Source of the DNA: Acanthaster planci
Lineage: Eukaryota > Echinodermata > Asteroidea > Valvatida > Acanthasteridae
Direction: 5' to 3'
Assembly (NCBI RefSeq): GCF_001949145.1
Contig: NW_019091592.1
Location: 120,790 to 184,789 of the forward strand
DNA: 64,000 nucleotides
A model generated the notes under the pieces. The model was given only the letters and a program-made list of their open reading frames with translations, was not told the DNA's origin and ran no database searches. Made by a program: the position numbers and the translations under genes. This document shows, in pieces, positions 34,125-45,282 of the stretch (positions are counted from its first letter, which is position 1; every line of letters begins with the position of its first letter).

Positions 34125-34480
34125 TCAAAATTCATGTACTATTTCTTGGAATACAGAAAACTTTACATAAATACGCAATTGATTCAAGTGTGATAAACCT
34201 TGAAATAAGGAACAGCACAAAGTGGAACTTGGCTAATTTTACACATCAATTTAGTCACTTTTCTTTTACCATTTCTGGAACAAACATCATAAAATTTCAT
34301 GTACTATTTCATTTATGATGTCTTGGAATACAGGAAACTTTGTATAACTAGGCAATTGATTTAAGTGTGATAATCCTTGAAACAAGGAACAGCGCAAAGT
34401 GGCACTTCACAAATTTCACACTTCACTTTAGTCTCTTTTCTTTTGCCATTTCTAGAACAAACATCACACCGTCTGTATAA
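34125..34480. repeat. Tandem duplication of the transposase 3' end (177-bp unit)
   Basis: TTGGAATACAG at 34146 recurs at 34323, and the units continue in parallel through CAATTGATT.AAGTGTGATAA, AAGGAACAGC.CAAAGTGG and CATTTCT.GAACAAACATCA. The right unit is the true end of the transposase gene and the left one a diverged copy. A shorter duplication (about 77 bp, AACTTAGCCAAAAAA...TTGCATTACA) lies at 33925-34075. Confidence 0.7.
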
Positions 34481-36004
34481 TCTAGCTCGGTTTCCAGTTC
34501 GGGGGATTTCTATAGCAAAATGTCTTCCTGTCAGTCTACCTGGACCAGGAAGACGGGTTGGTCTACCTCTAGATCAATACACTGGCAAATTTGGTACACG
34601 CAACTCTAAAATTTCACTCACCAACGTGTGTCTAAATGTCAAAAAACTGTCAGTGCCACCAATTTCCTTATGCACAAGATAAGAGTTCACAAGAGCAACA
34701 TCAAGCAAAACAAAGAACAGTTTCTTATACCATTTGATTGATTATCTGACTGAATGGTGCGACGATGCCAGCTGGTCTGCAGTGTCCACACCCTTCATCC
34801 CCTCGTTGTAGTTGAGTACACACCTTAGTTTTTCCAAAGCGATGCCGTTGCGGTTCCCCTTTCCGGTGTTGGCCATCTCGGCTGTAGGCATCATGGATAG
34901 CATACGGACATCTTTTTTGTCTCATCAGACCAAGGAGAGCAAGCCTTCGTCACTGGAGTGGTGAACAAGCAATGTCACCTCTCTCAAGTTTCAAGGAGCA
35001 CAAGTCCTTGGGCATATCTTGACGATTTTGTCTCACCGGCCTAACCGACGACGTTCGTCTTCTGGTCGTGTAGTTTCAGGTACAGATCTGGGCTGCTGAA
35101 CCAGTTGTCCAGGAAAATGGTGTACCCTTTGCCAAGAAGATCGGCATTCAAGTCAAGTACGATTTCCGTACTTGCCAGTCCAGCGGTCTGGTCTTGACCG
35201 CTGTAAATCTTGAAGTTCCAGGTGTATCCAGCGGCAGAACCCATGCTCTGGCAGACTCGATTCACCTTGATGCTTCTTGGGGTTGTACTGCTTGAACTTC
35301 AGTCTCCCTTTGAATTTCCAAAAGAACTCGTCGGTAGTAATCTTGCTGGATGGAATGTAGACGGACTTGAACTTCTTGGTCAGTTCATCTACCATCTGGT
35401 GGAGCTTGTAGAAACGATCAGTCGCATCTGCGTGGCTGTTATTGATGAAGTGCAGGTACGTGTAGGCCAGCAAGTCCATAAATCTGTCCTGAGGCATGGT
35501 ATTAGAAAAAAATGGAGTCTCAAGTATTAAGTCTCTCTTCCAGAAGGACTTCAAGTCAGGTTTTGGAATCAGTCCAATGACTATCATCATGGACAGGAAC
35601 ACTGACATCTCGCCTGATGTTGTGTTGAACCAGCTTTGCATGTGATTTGGACTTGCTTCTGGTTTACTTTTCGGGTGTTCAGCGGCATAGCGGTTGGTCT
35701 CGTTGGCAATGTGCAACGTCAGCTCTGGGGTGAAAAGCTGCTCGAAGATTTCGAGAGGAGTGCTGTTCTTGTCCAGCTCTTGTACTTGAACACCTGCTGT
35801 GCCTTGAAAGCTGTGTAAGCGGGGGAAGTTGTCATCAGCCGCCCATTAAATGGACAAAGTCTTGACCTTCTTGGCAGGCCTCGCTATTGGTGGTTGCCCA
35901 TTAGAATCGCTGTCACTAGTTGCATTTTCTGAACTATGTTCAGATTCCGAAATGAAATCTGAACTATTAGTTGCGGTCAAAGTTTTCTCGTCGCTGGAAG
36001 ACAT
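34376..36004 (-). pseudogene. piggyBac transposase (DDE) pseudogene
   Basis: The enzyme would excise and insert TTAA-flanked elements. The ATG at 36004 starts an acidic N-terminus (MSSSDEKTLTATNSSDFISE) typical of the family. An in-frame TAA (35848-35846) follows KTLSI, and the same frame then goes on (WAADDNFPRLHSFQGTAGVQ) into the core HIANETNRYAAEHPKSKPEA, FLSMMIVIGLIPKPDLKSFW and KITTDEFFWKFKGRLKFKQY (first catalytic Asp region). A frameshift near 35270 leads to AAGYTWNFKIYSGQ and GKGYTIFLDNWFSSPDLYLK (second Asp region). Further frameshifts follow before KGVDTADQLASSHHSVR, a stop, and SIKWYKKLFF (third Asp). The C-terminal Cys-rich finger CDVCSRNGKRKETKVKCEIC with EVPLCAVPCFKDYHT ends near 34376. 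All catalytic blocks remain recognisable, but there are at least two stops and several frameshifts. Confidence 0.85.
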
Positions 36005-36509
36005 CGTGTCATGCAACAGAAGGGCCTAGCAAATAAATGCCCAGCACTACAGCAAACGCTTCTTTCGACAAAACAAATAACTAATTACACTGAACAATGG
36101 CCCGTCTATACCCCGAGTGTGTGGTGTTGGTGTGCTGCCCACGTGTTCCCAGCCCAGCAGGGCCGTAAACAATGGCATGCACACCATGTCAATGGCCTGT
36201 ATTCATCACGCTCTGGGCCCACACAAAACGCGTTGCATAAGCCCTGTCCACGGCCTCGAGCGCCGCTCCAGGGAGATTACCCAGGGTATTGAATCAAAGA
36301 CAAAGGGGTGTTTTGATGAAAAAAAAACATTTACCAAGTATCAGGGGATCAACGAACTCTATAGGTTGCCCCAGATTTCCATTCAAAGCAAAGGTCCCAG
36401 TAATTACAGGTGTACACTGAATAAAAGTTGCATGTGTGGTATGCGGCTACAGTCGCCTCCCGGTTATTAGGCACGGCTCTTGCTGCGTCCCGGCATGAAG
36501 GGGTTAACT

Positions 36510-37200
36510 TTAATCAAAAAAGATTTAAGTGGGTCTAACCTCATGTTGTAGCGAAATGGACCCCACTGACTTGTTTATTTGTAATCGTCATTTGTAATCA
36601 TAGGACCGAGGCCTACGATTTTTTTTTTAAGTTTGGCAGTAAGTCCCAGTCAGCTGAGCTTAGCCTAGATCTAGCCACTGCTAGGTCTAGTATTTTTCAG
36701 GCCCAGGCCTTGCTTAGGGCTAAATGTATTTCACAGTAACCAAATTCAAACATTACAAATAAAAATGTAATTGAAGAGGGCTTCACAATTTAGTGGATAG
36801 GTTTTTATGTGTCATCACAGTCAAACGGATAATTGCCGTAAAGCACATATGCAAGGGATTTATTATTGAATTTATTTATCTGATGTCTTTTCAGAACCAA
36901 TCAGCTGCTTGTAAGAATTGCAATTCATTGACTATGAGAGGCCTGCAAATGTTGAGATGAGATCTACCCATGAGCAGAAGAGCCCCCTCACCAGCAAAGA
37001 AGAGAAAGTCCCTATGTGCCTCTTCAAACTAGCGCAAACGTGATTAGGACCAAACATTCCAAAGCTGTTATGTGTATATATTTGGCACTCTGTGTGCAAA
37101 TGGAACACAAGCCTGAGTATGACAGTGACAGCTGTTGCTAATAGGAACATACAAATGCACTGTAAGTGTTCCAGCTCCGAGTAGCATAATTCATTGTTTA
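36510..37200. other. Intergenic, nothing recognised
   Basis: No supported feature. Confidence 0.35.
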
Positions 37201-37204
37201 GAAT

Positions 37205-37455
37205 AAAATGAAATCCCAAACTGAGATCCCAATGGGATCCCAGTGCCAGATCCCAGTGCAATGGATCCCACTGATCCCAATCCAGGCAGGATCCCAGTCT
37301 TGGCAGGATCCCACCATAAATGGGATTGAATCCCACCTTCAGATTCAGGCGGGATCCCAGTAACTATCCCAACAAATATTCCTGGTGGGATCCCACCCGA
37401 CATCCCAGTGGGATCTCAGTGGGATCCTGTGGGATTCCCACCAGGATCCCAGTCA
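37205..37455. repeat. Degenerate TGGGATCCCA minisatellite, array 2
   Basis: About fifteen occurrences of GGGATCCCA/ATCCCAGT at 10-20-bp spacing, with CAGTGGGATC..GTGGGAT units best preserved at 37390-37450. Same palindromic core as array 1 at 31105-31420. The two arrays flank the piggyBac element, but each lies 0.7-1.8 kb outside its ends. Confidence 0.75.
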
Positions 37456-37459
37456 CTTT

Positions 37460-39150
37460 TTTTCTGGGGAATAGGGGGCTTTGTACATAGTCAGTTCCTT
37501 TGATATGGTACGTTAGCACGGGCAGTGGACAGTCGGCTGGTTGCTAAAGACCCGTGAAAACCGCAGTGACTGAGTTCAAATCATGGTTCAACCTTTTGGA
37601 CAAGCTCCCTTAGTCAGCCCTGTAACTCACCAATACTATTTTCACTGCTTCCCTATTCCAAACTAATGTCTTACTGATTATACAACATTTCCTCTCAGTG
37701 AACAGCTTCAGGTGAAGAGTTGCAACCTTTATTATTCTATACCAGGCAAGATGTGGGACGGAGGGGTACCCCCTTACCTGTCCAATGCCTACACACACTC
37801 TGGACTATTGTTACCAAACACATCCCCCCTAGAAGTCTGTAAAGAATTCCTGAGATTCCGAGCAAACAATGACCAACACAAGGGTGGGGGGGTTCTCTCC
37901 ACCCCATATCTTGCTTCAAATGTATTATTCCATGCATCACACTTTTAGTTCTCCTACATTTGGTGCTCTTTTGCCTCCTGATAATGGACTGAGCATACTG
38001 CCAACCCCCACATGACTTCCCTGGATCTTTTAAGAACCTCCCTGACAAACATGGTACAACTACGGTACATACTAACTCATATGAAATCAACACATCATTA
38101 ATACTCACACAAGGGCTCTCTGCCCATGACTATGAGGAACCTCTGTGCTTCTGAAGACAAATTCCTGCAAATATAAAAGAGATTGATCAGTAACATCAGA
38201 AATTTTATATGAAATTATTCGCAAGTTTTAGAAAGCTTGATCAACACTCACAGAACATTTCATAAGAAATTACATGTAAAGGGTCCGTGCAAGACATTGT
38301 TTTAACAATCCTCATCCTTCAAAATGCACTGCTGTTTCAAATAACTGGACTAAACGTTTTGCCTGGCTATTATTGTCCACGTTTTTGGTCTTTTATGCTT
38401 GCGCCTTATTCTTCACATGGGTTTTTGTTGTTTTGCTCTTTTTTCCAAAGTACTAAGAAATATGTGCAATACCTTGCAAGGAGTGCACAGTCTGATTGGC
38501 GGTAGCCTCTTGCTTATTAAAGTGAGACATGGCGTAAGGCCTCTGCTCCCAGAAAAGATCCTGTTTAACACAGATTCCACCACTATATGTACAATGTACG
38601 AGTATACTAATAAGAATTGAAAGGCTATTGTGACATAAATTGAATACACTGGCATCACCAAAAAACACAACAAATATGCTGTGGGCAGTGTGGAGGGTAT
38701 ACATCCGTAAAAATGCTCATGTTTAAACAGACACCTGAAAGATACCAGTAAAATATGTGCGCATGCGTACAACGCTTGGCAAATGAGAACGCCCCATTGA
38801 AATTATGCGTAGCAGTCAACGTGTTAATCACTTAGTTCATGAATTCTTAACTTTGAATGTTTTTTTGTTTACACCCATGAAATTTTCTATTTATTATTTA
38901 TTTCTTTATACTGTGCATATATTTACTTCAATATCCAGATATTTCTCACGGGTACCCTCTTGCGAAAGCAAGATTTGTTGTATTACGCTTCTGCTCCTAG
39001 GTGAGATTCCATACCAAATAATTTTACTTAATTATTGATTTATTTACTGTCTTAGTTGTCCTGGATATTTCAAAGGTCAAATGTTCTCATTTCATTTTCT
39101 TAATTTCCAAAAATTATTTGTTTTGATTTTGTACATTTCTGTTAACAACA
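37460..39150. other. Intergenic, nothing recognised
   Basis: Frames of up to 123 codons on the minus strand (38108-37737) have no recognised motif. The rest is AT-rich. Confidence 0.35.
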
Positions 39151-39164
39151 GGTGTTGGGTTGAG

Positions 39165-39275
39165 TCCACAACCTCCGAGGCCAAGGCCGAGTCCAAGTCC
39201 TGGATCTCCAAGCCAAGACCGAGACGCTACTATTCGAGGCCAAAACCAAGGCCAGAGTTTCCGAGACCAATGCCA
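39165..39275. repeat. GAGGCCAAGGCCGAG-type minisatellite
   Basis: Short degenerate units (CGAGGCCAAGGCCGAGTCCA, CCAAGCCAAGACCGAGACGC, CGAGGCCAAAACCAAGGCCA) of about 18-24 bp. An ACAACAG acceptor-like string precedes them, but there is no convincing exon. Confidence 0.5.
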
Positions 39276-39429
39276 GTTATTACTCACATCCATGTATATA
39301 CATGTATATAACATAACTCTACACTTAAATGTGATTTTCTCTGTTTTTTTTTAGCACTGTAGGCTGGACGCAAAATTTGTGCAGATTCTCAAAAAACTGT
39401 GGTACAAGACAATATCATGACAAACTTGT

Positions 39430-39450
39430 TTAACCCCTTCGCGCCGGAAG
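39430..39450 (+). repeat. Solo TTAA element end
   Basis: TTAACCCCTTCGCGCCGGAA matches the terminal inverted repeat of the piggyBac at 33184-36507. No partner end is seen before the LINE at 39960, so this is a truncated MITE or solo end. Confidence 0.5.
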
Positions 39451-39954
39451 ATGGTAAGAGCCACCGTAAAAATTGAGATCCTCAGCCCACTTTTCAGCTA
39501 TTATTCTCAGCCCACGCTGGAGCGAACATGGTGAAAGAAGGCAGACCCTTGCTCTTGTATATATGGCGATTGGCCTTTGTGTGTAGCCCAGAAATGAAAT
39601 GACTGAATTTGCATCATAATCACCAGCTTCACAATAGTCCCCACTTTGAAAAGAGGCAACGGGAATGTGGAAGCGTATAGAGACAAGCGTGGAAGCATGT
39701 ACAGTATAGAGACATGGTACAAAGTTGCCTGTAGACCTGGCTATGTTTATCCTGTCGTAATTATGTTAATAACCTGTTACATCGGGTTAGGCTTGGATTT
39801 TAGTCAAAAGTTATTGATGACAATTGTCATGACACTAGGTTGCTGTTTAATATCACTTAATATAATACAATAAAGATTGCTTAATGGTCTAATTGCTAAA
39901 AGTACTGATGAGCAGTACTTTTACAGCTTATGACTTTGGGCATTTTTTGTTAAG

Positions 39955-42505
39955 AAAATGAGCAATATTCACAAAACTTTGAATGGTTTAACGTTTCCTG
40001 TGTCAACTACATTGTTTTTTGAAGTGCGCAATATAAATGTTCCCGTTGTTGAATTTAGAGCTTTTTCATCATTAGTTGAAGTTGATATCAGAAAGTTAAA
40101 GAATTCTGTGCTAAACTGGCCGCTTATCTTGATCCAGCCCCCACAGGTTTAGTCATTGATTGTGTAGGTGTTTTACTTCCAATCATTACTGAAATTATTA
40201 ATAGATATTTGGAAAGGGACATATTCATTGACACATGGAAAAATGTTATCGTTACTCCGATTTGTAAACAAGTTGATGTCGACTTAACCCCAGAAAATTC
40301 AAGTCCTATTAGTATCTTCCTCTTTTGTCAAAAATGGTTAAGAGGGCAGTACTGAACAGTTTCACAATCATCTCACCCTCAATGGTCTCTATCAACCATT
40401 TAAATCTACTTATCAAAAAATGTTAGTTACAGAAATGGTTTTGTTACGTATTCAATACAATATTTGCATGAAACTCAATAATCAATTATAGTCTTGCTAG
40501 TGTTACTTGTTGAAGTGCTGCCTTCAACATGGTCAATCATGATATTCTGTTGAATGAATCAGATTAAATGTAAGTTTGGTGTCACTGGCTTGGTTTGAAT
40601 CTTACTTGTGAGGATGCAATCAAAATGCTTTTATACATAATTAATATTCTGATGGGTTTGATATACATGTAACATATGGGGTTCCACAAGAGTCCTGTTT
40701 ACATGTGGGTCCTCTGTTATTTACATTGTATGCATCTAGTGTTTTCTGATATCATTCAGCCCCCATCTTCTTAACCACTTGCCGCCGGGGACTCCGGTTT
40801 CAGTCACAGTGTGTTAACCACTTCCTGCGGGGGACTCCGGGATTGGAGACGTATGGTTTATATGGGTGGCCGGGGTCTCCGAACTCGGACAAAGGAAACA
40901 GGGCCCTGTAACCAAAGACCGTACTCCAAACAGAAGACAGGCTGCTGGGCATTACCGATATTTTTCATTCTCAAAAGTGGTGATAATCCAGCCTTGTTTT
41001 GAAACCATATACCAGGGTTTGGGGCATTGAGAGCGAGTGGATTACCACCAGGGACAAAAGTGCTCCACCACCGCAGCGATGAGCCACAGAGCACCGCTGC
41101 ACGCTAATCTGGCCCCATTGAAAAGAGGTCAGCAGTGCACTAAGCCAGGTTCGTGAACAAAAGACAGTTATATAACACCGCACAATCTGGGCTCTGTTTA
41201 CAAGGCTGCAGGCCTGGCTGAAATACTTGGGTGTCAACTTAGAGAAGTGCCTACAGATTACTTGGTGCGGCTATAAACGACCGTTAAATGAATTTTTGAA
41301 GGATTTTAAAAACGGAAAAAATGATAGTCATGCCGGCCCAGCATCATCAACATTGAAAAATACCCTGGCATGAAGTGGTTAATATGTGTGGCCAGGGGTC
41401 TCTGAAATTGGACAATGGGAACTGGGCCTTGTAACAAAAGAGCGTACTGGGAACAAAACACCAGGCTGTTGAGCATCACCGACATTATTCCACTCTCAAT
41501 GGTGGAGATAATCCAGCCTTGTTTTGAAACAGTATACCACGGTTTGGGGCATTTAGTGGAAGCGGATTACCACCAGGGACAAAAGCACTCCACCACCGCA
41601 GCGATGAGCCACACAGTACCCCTGCTCACTAATCTGGTCCCTATTGAAAAGAGGTCAGCGGCGCACTGTGCCAGGTTCGTGAACAAAAGAAAGTTATATA
41701 ACACTGCACAATCTGGGCTCTTTTTACAAGGCTGCAGGCCTGGCTGAAATACTCCAGCATCAATAGATGTTGTCTGTCAGCTTAGAGTAGAAACCAGACA
41801 GTCCTTCGTGTTGGTGTAAGTGTCCAGTAAATGAAGATAGCCATTTTTAAAGAAATTTGAAAACAGAAAAAAAAGATCATTATAAACACTGATGAATGTA
41901 ACCGGCACAAGGTGGTTAATATTTATTGCTATGCGGACAACATGTAATTGTACCTTTCCTTTAAGCCTGATGAATCATTTAATCAAGATGCTGCTGTTAC
42001 CACTCCCGAAAATTGAATTTCGGATATTCGAGATCAGTCACGCCATGATAGGTTACCAAGAAAACAGAATTGTTGGTTTTGGGGACCAAAAAACAACTAG
42101 AAAGGTGCACATTCCTCACATCCCAGTTGGTAATTTCTTTATTAAACCAGCTCATTCTGTTGAAAATTTGGAAATCTGGTTTGATTGTAAACTAATTTTG
42201 GACAAACAAATAAAGTCTGCTTCTCAAGTTTTTTTCTACATACATAACTTGTGGCAAATAAGTAAATATTTAAGTCAAAAAGTCTCTTAACACTTTGATT
42301 CATGCATTTGTCACCAATCACCTGGACTATTGTAATAGTTTGTATTTGGAATTACCAAAGATTCAACTCATTAAGCTTCAACAAGTTCAAAACACAGCTG
42401 CTAGGTTGGTTGGCTAGGTTGGTTCAACATGATAATAAATTCTGTCATTATACTCCTTTGTTGATGGACTTGCACTGGTTGCCAACTGAAGGACAAATTT
42501 TAGCT
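39955..42505 (+). mobile_element. L2/CR1-type LINE remnant, split by MITE insertion
   Basis: Left part (39955-40770) and right part (41920-42505) together follow the order of a non-LTR reverse transcriptase. Readable pieces on the left: TWKNVIVTPICKQVDVDLTP (segment before RT motif 1), PFKSTYQKM, GVPQESCLHVGPLLFTLYAS (motif around GVPQGS-LGPLLF). The right part resumes at YCYADNM with LYLSFKPDES, the catalytic YADD block with one substitution. It goes on to SVENLEIWFDCKLILDKQIK, then SYLDYCNS-like sequence and PLLMDLHWLPTEGQILA. Many stops and frameshifts. Homology ends near 42505, where repeat family R3 begins. Confidence 0.75.
40771..41919. mobile_element. Compound TTAA-bounded MITE insertion (piggyBac-type ends), two body copies
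   Basis: TTAA tetranucleotides sit at 40771, 40814, 41379 and 41916. Unit 1 (40814-41382) has ends TTAACCACTTCCTGCGGGGG and, reverse-complemented, TTAACCACTTCATGCCAGGG. Unit 2 (41379-41919) shares its first TTAA with the end of unit 1 and repeats its body (CCAGCCTTGTTTTGAAAC, ATTACCACCAGGGACAAAAG, CCACCGCAGCGATGAGCCAC, GTTCGTGAACAAAAGA), but its left ~60 bp is missing. A further 43-bp stub with a left end lies at 40771-40813. The whole block interrupts the LINE reverse transcriptase between its GPLLF and YADD motifs. No transposase is encoded, so mobilisation would depend on an enzyme in trans. Confidence 0.8.
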
Positions 42506-42625
42506 GTTTCGGACACTGGCCAAAACAGCTTTTGGTTTCATAAAAAAATTTCTTTGTCTGTTTGGGGGCTTTTCCGCATTGCGCACTATGAGGAAAAGGC
42601 TTCGTTTTTCTTCGTCTTCCAGTAC
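42506..42625 (-). repeat. A-rich modular repeat (family R3), copy B
   Basis: The reverse complement shows GAAGACGAAG, GAAGCCTTTTCCTCA, GCGGAAAAGCCCCCAAACAG, CCAAAAGCTGTTTTGGCC and GTGTCCGAAACAGCTAAAA, the same modules as 14395-14690. It adjoins the 3' side of the LINE remnant. Confidence 0.55.
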
Positions 42626-42639
42626 TTTTTTTAATCACC

Positions 42640-43070
42640 TCTTTTCACATTAAACAAAGTTGATGAATTTGAAACTTCACACATTAAAGTATTATAACAA
42701 AGGTCATTTGCAAAACATGACATCATGCAATCATCACCTGATTTATGATGGAATTTTAAATATTTAATATTTCCCTGTGTTTTATACATGTCTTCAACAG
42801 CCATGGACGGTGAGCGAAACTTCCATTCCTTTTCCTTATCACCTTTTTGGGCATTAAATAATGTCATATGTGACTGACTCTACAAAAAGGTGTATAATGT
42901 CACATTTTTGGGATTTGGAGTTATATACATGTATGCTATCAAATTGCTCACATCCTAAGCTATCATCTGATATATAATTCATCCCAATGGCATTTTGCCT
43001 TTTTTGAGTTATTTGTCATTTGCGTATTCATATAATTTCCTTTTATCACACATGCTTCTTGAGATAATGC
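42640..43070. other. Intergenic, nothing recognised
   Basis: No supported feature. Confidence 0.35.
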
Positions 43071-43073
43071 TCT

Positions 43074-43132
43074 TTAACCCTAATACTCCTCAGTCCTCCA
43101 ACAGGTGAAGGATTGAGGAGTGTTAGGGTTAA
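43074..43132. repeat. 59-bp TTAA-bounded hairpin
   Basis: TTAACCCTAATACTCCTCAG...TCC, a short loop, then GGA.TGAGGAGTGTTAGGGTTAA. The arms of about 24 bp pair with two mismatches and both outer ends are TTAA. It could be a minimal piggyBac-type MITE or solo paired ends. The outermost bases resemble the right end of the deleted piggyBac at 53756 (TTAACCCTATCAGTACC). Confidence 0.6.
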
Positions 43133-43139
43133 TATAGTG

Positions 43140-45275
43140 GACAGAACATTTAACTTAAATTAGACACTCTTGGTTTTCCTTAGCAACATAGGCTACGTTC
43201 TATATTAGGCGAATGATGTATAAATGGCCACGCAAAACGAATTTTGATTGGATACTGATCATAGTCGGACTTGTGCTCAAGTCCGACCGGCCTCCACCGT
43301 GCAACAAGATATGATTCAGGGGTAGCCTAACTTGGCCTTCATTCGATCATATTTGATCCAAGTTGTCATGTGAATGCGTTGTAATGAAAGTTTGCCAGAT
43401 CTCTAAATTGCCTGCAAATCTCACAAAACAAAATGCCGTCCATTCGAAATGAAAAAACAAAACTGATGATAAAATGCCCCTTTGGCCATGTGGGTGCTGT
43501 CCTGGAAAAGAATGCTGACTTGATACCAAGTGTTTGTGATTTGGAGCTAGGAACTTGGCCGGTGGTAACACATGTAAATTCAAGGCTTCGTGCCAGTTAG
43601 AAACAAAAGTCCGCCTAAGTATGGCAAGTTTTCCAGTTCCAGACTTTTTTTTTGTTTCTGATCGCTTGTTAACAAGAGCTACATGTACATGTACATGTAC
43701 CTTTCTTAGTTTTGTATATCACATTTTCAGATGATTGCTGTTTTTAAAGGTAAAATGTAAGAAGCTTCTTGTGCAAAATTAGTTTTCAAAAAATTTACAG
43801 TTGAGGAATTTCAGCTAGATTTATTTATTTATTAAATATCATGGAAGCCAAAACATCGACCCAAGAATTACAGGGCAGAACGTCATTCATTCACTATGTG
43901 TGATTCTTAGTACGTTTCTATACCAGGCTTGGGCGAATCCATGCTGGAATCGGGTAGAATCAATTCCAAATTAGGAATCGGAGTCACCATTCTCCTTTTT
44001 TGAGGAATTGAATCCACACCACCGCTGATTCCATAGCCTTGAGATCCGATTCCAGGAAACGTCCAGCTATTCCAAAAGACTCCCGTTTCTTAAAAACGAT
44101 CAATCAATTTTTGAAGAAATGTGTGGTTTTATACCAAATAAAGGAACCTAAACCGTGCGGCTTTAATTTCATTGCCAAAAATTGAAGTCCATTATGAGAC
44201 GTGGCCCACATGCTTTGCAGAATCATCGCAGCGCCGTGCACAGCGTGCAGTAATGCAACCCATTCGTCTGAAGCACACCGATGGCCAACTGTTGGCTTCC
44301 TGCCAGTTTGACTCCTTAACATGCTGAGCATTTGGGTGCTACATTGTGCGTGATGAAAACTACATGAGAGTTTTTCCCAGACGCCAAATTCCTCACAATG
44401 AAATTCCTTGTCTCTGATTACCCTGTATTTCTTATTGGAAACTCAACTGCAATATCTGAAAGATCAACACCAATCAGAAACTCATTCCTTGGAGCATGGA
44501 GGAATGTGTTTTATTCCCCATGCTTGGACTGTTTATGTCTTCCGAGAAAATCTTTCGCTGGACCAATGTCACAGTTTAATCTTCAAGAATCAAAGCAAAC
44601 TGTCATGGAAAAAGTAGGCCTACTTTGTCACATATTACAAAAATTTGCTCAGAACTGAAAAACCTAAATAATGCAGCCCTCAGCCCAACATTTATTCTTC
44701 CTTTACCATAAAAAAACTCAAAATGCAAGCAATTGCTGAAGCACTTGAAAATTCCCATGGTACCAGCTTTTGGAAAATTCCCCAAATCCCAAAAACCTTG
44801 GCAGTGAAATCTGCCATAAAATCAGTGATCCAAAGTTATTTAGAGTCAAACAGGGTTTGACAACTACACCTAAACCATTCATAAAAGAGAGCAGCTGGCG
44901 AGATCGGCAATGGCATCACTCCAGGTGGAGATCAGGGTTCATGCATGTTTCTAATCGTCATGCATGCATCGACCGCTCTCCATTGGTGCATGGACATGTG
45001 GTTTTGGGCCGGCTGCAAGTGTTTCGTTGTGGATGCTTCGTTTTTGAGTCTGTGAGATATGCACCATAATAACCGTCATTCACTCTGCCAAACACAAATC
45101 TTAGACTACTTTTCATCCTTCATTTCTGCCACAAAGGAAACAAATTCTGCTCAACCTATTGAGTGAATTGAAGGCCAAATGAGCAATTCTCAAAGTTTTC
45201 CATCTCCCCCTAGAAACAAGACTAACCGCCACGTGTTGAAGCTGGTAGTCGGCACAGACATAGGAACGTGTGGGT
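43140..45275. other. Mostly unrecognised, with small simple repeats
   Basis: A short hairpin (GTCGGACTT / AAGTCCGAC) is at about 43264-43288. A (TACATG)n run is at 43680-43703. A degenerate GATTCC/GAATCC-rich stretch is at about 43930-44060. Open frames at 44398-44658 and 44770-45069 carry no recognisable motif. Confidence 0.4.
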
Positions 45276-45282
45276 TAAATCA

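Larger units (their letters stand above)
33184..36507 (-). mobile_element. piggyBac-type transposon, full length but inactive
   Basis: The element is bounded by TTAA at 33184-33187 and 36504-36507, the piggyBac target site. The ends are inverted: left TTAACCCTTCACGCCGGGAT, right (reverse complement) TTAACCCCTTCATGCCGGGA. Between them is one minus-strand transposase gene (36004-34376). The roughly 1.2 kb 3' of it (33190-34375) is AT-rich, with tandem duplications of the gene's tail. MITE ends of the same type occur at 39430, 40771, 40814, 41379, 41916 and 47394, so this subfamily was the likely source of their transposase. Confidence 0.85.

Noticed and set aside
31105-37455. CRISPR-like array
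   Set aside because: Repeats are short, degenerate, palindromic and without unique spacers of constant length, and the genome is eukaryotic.
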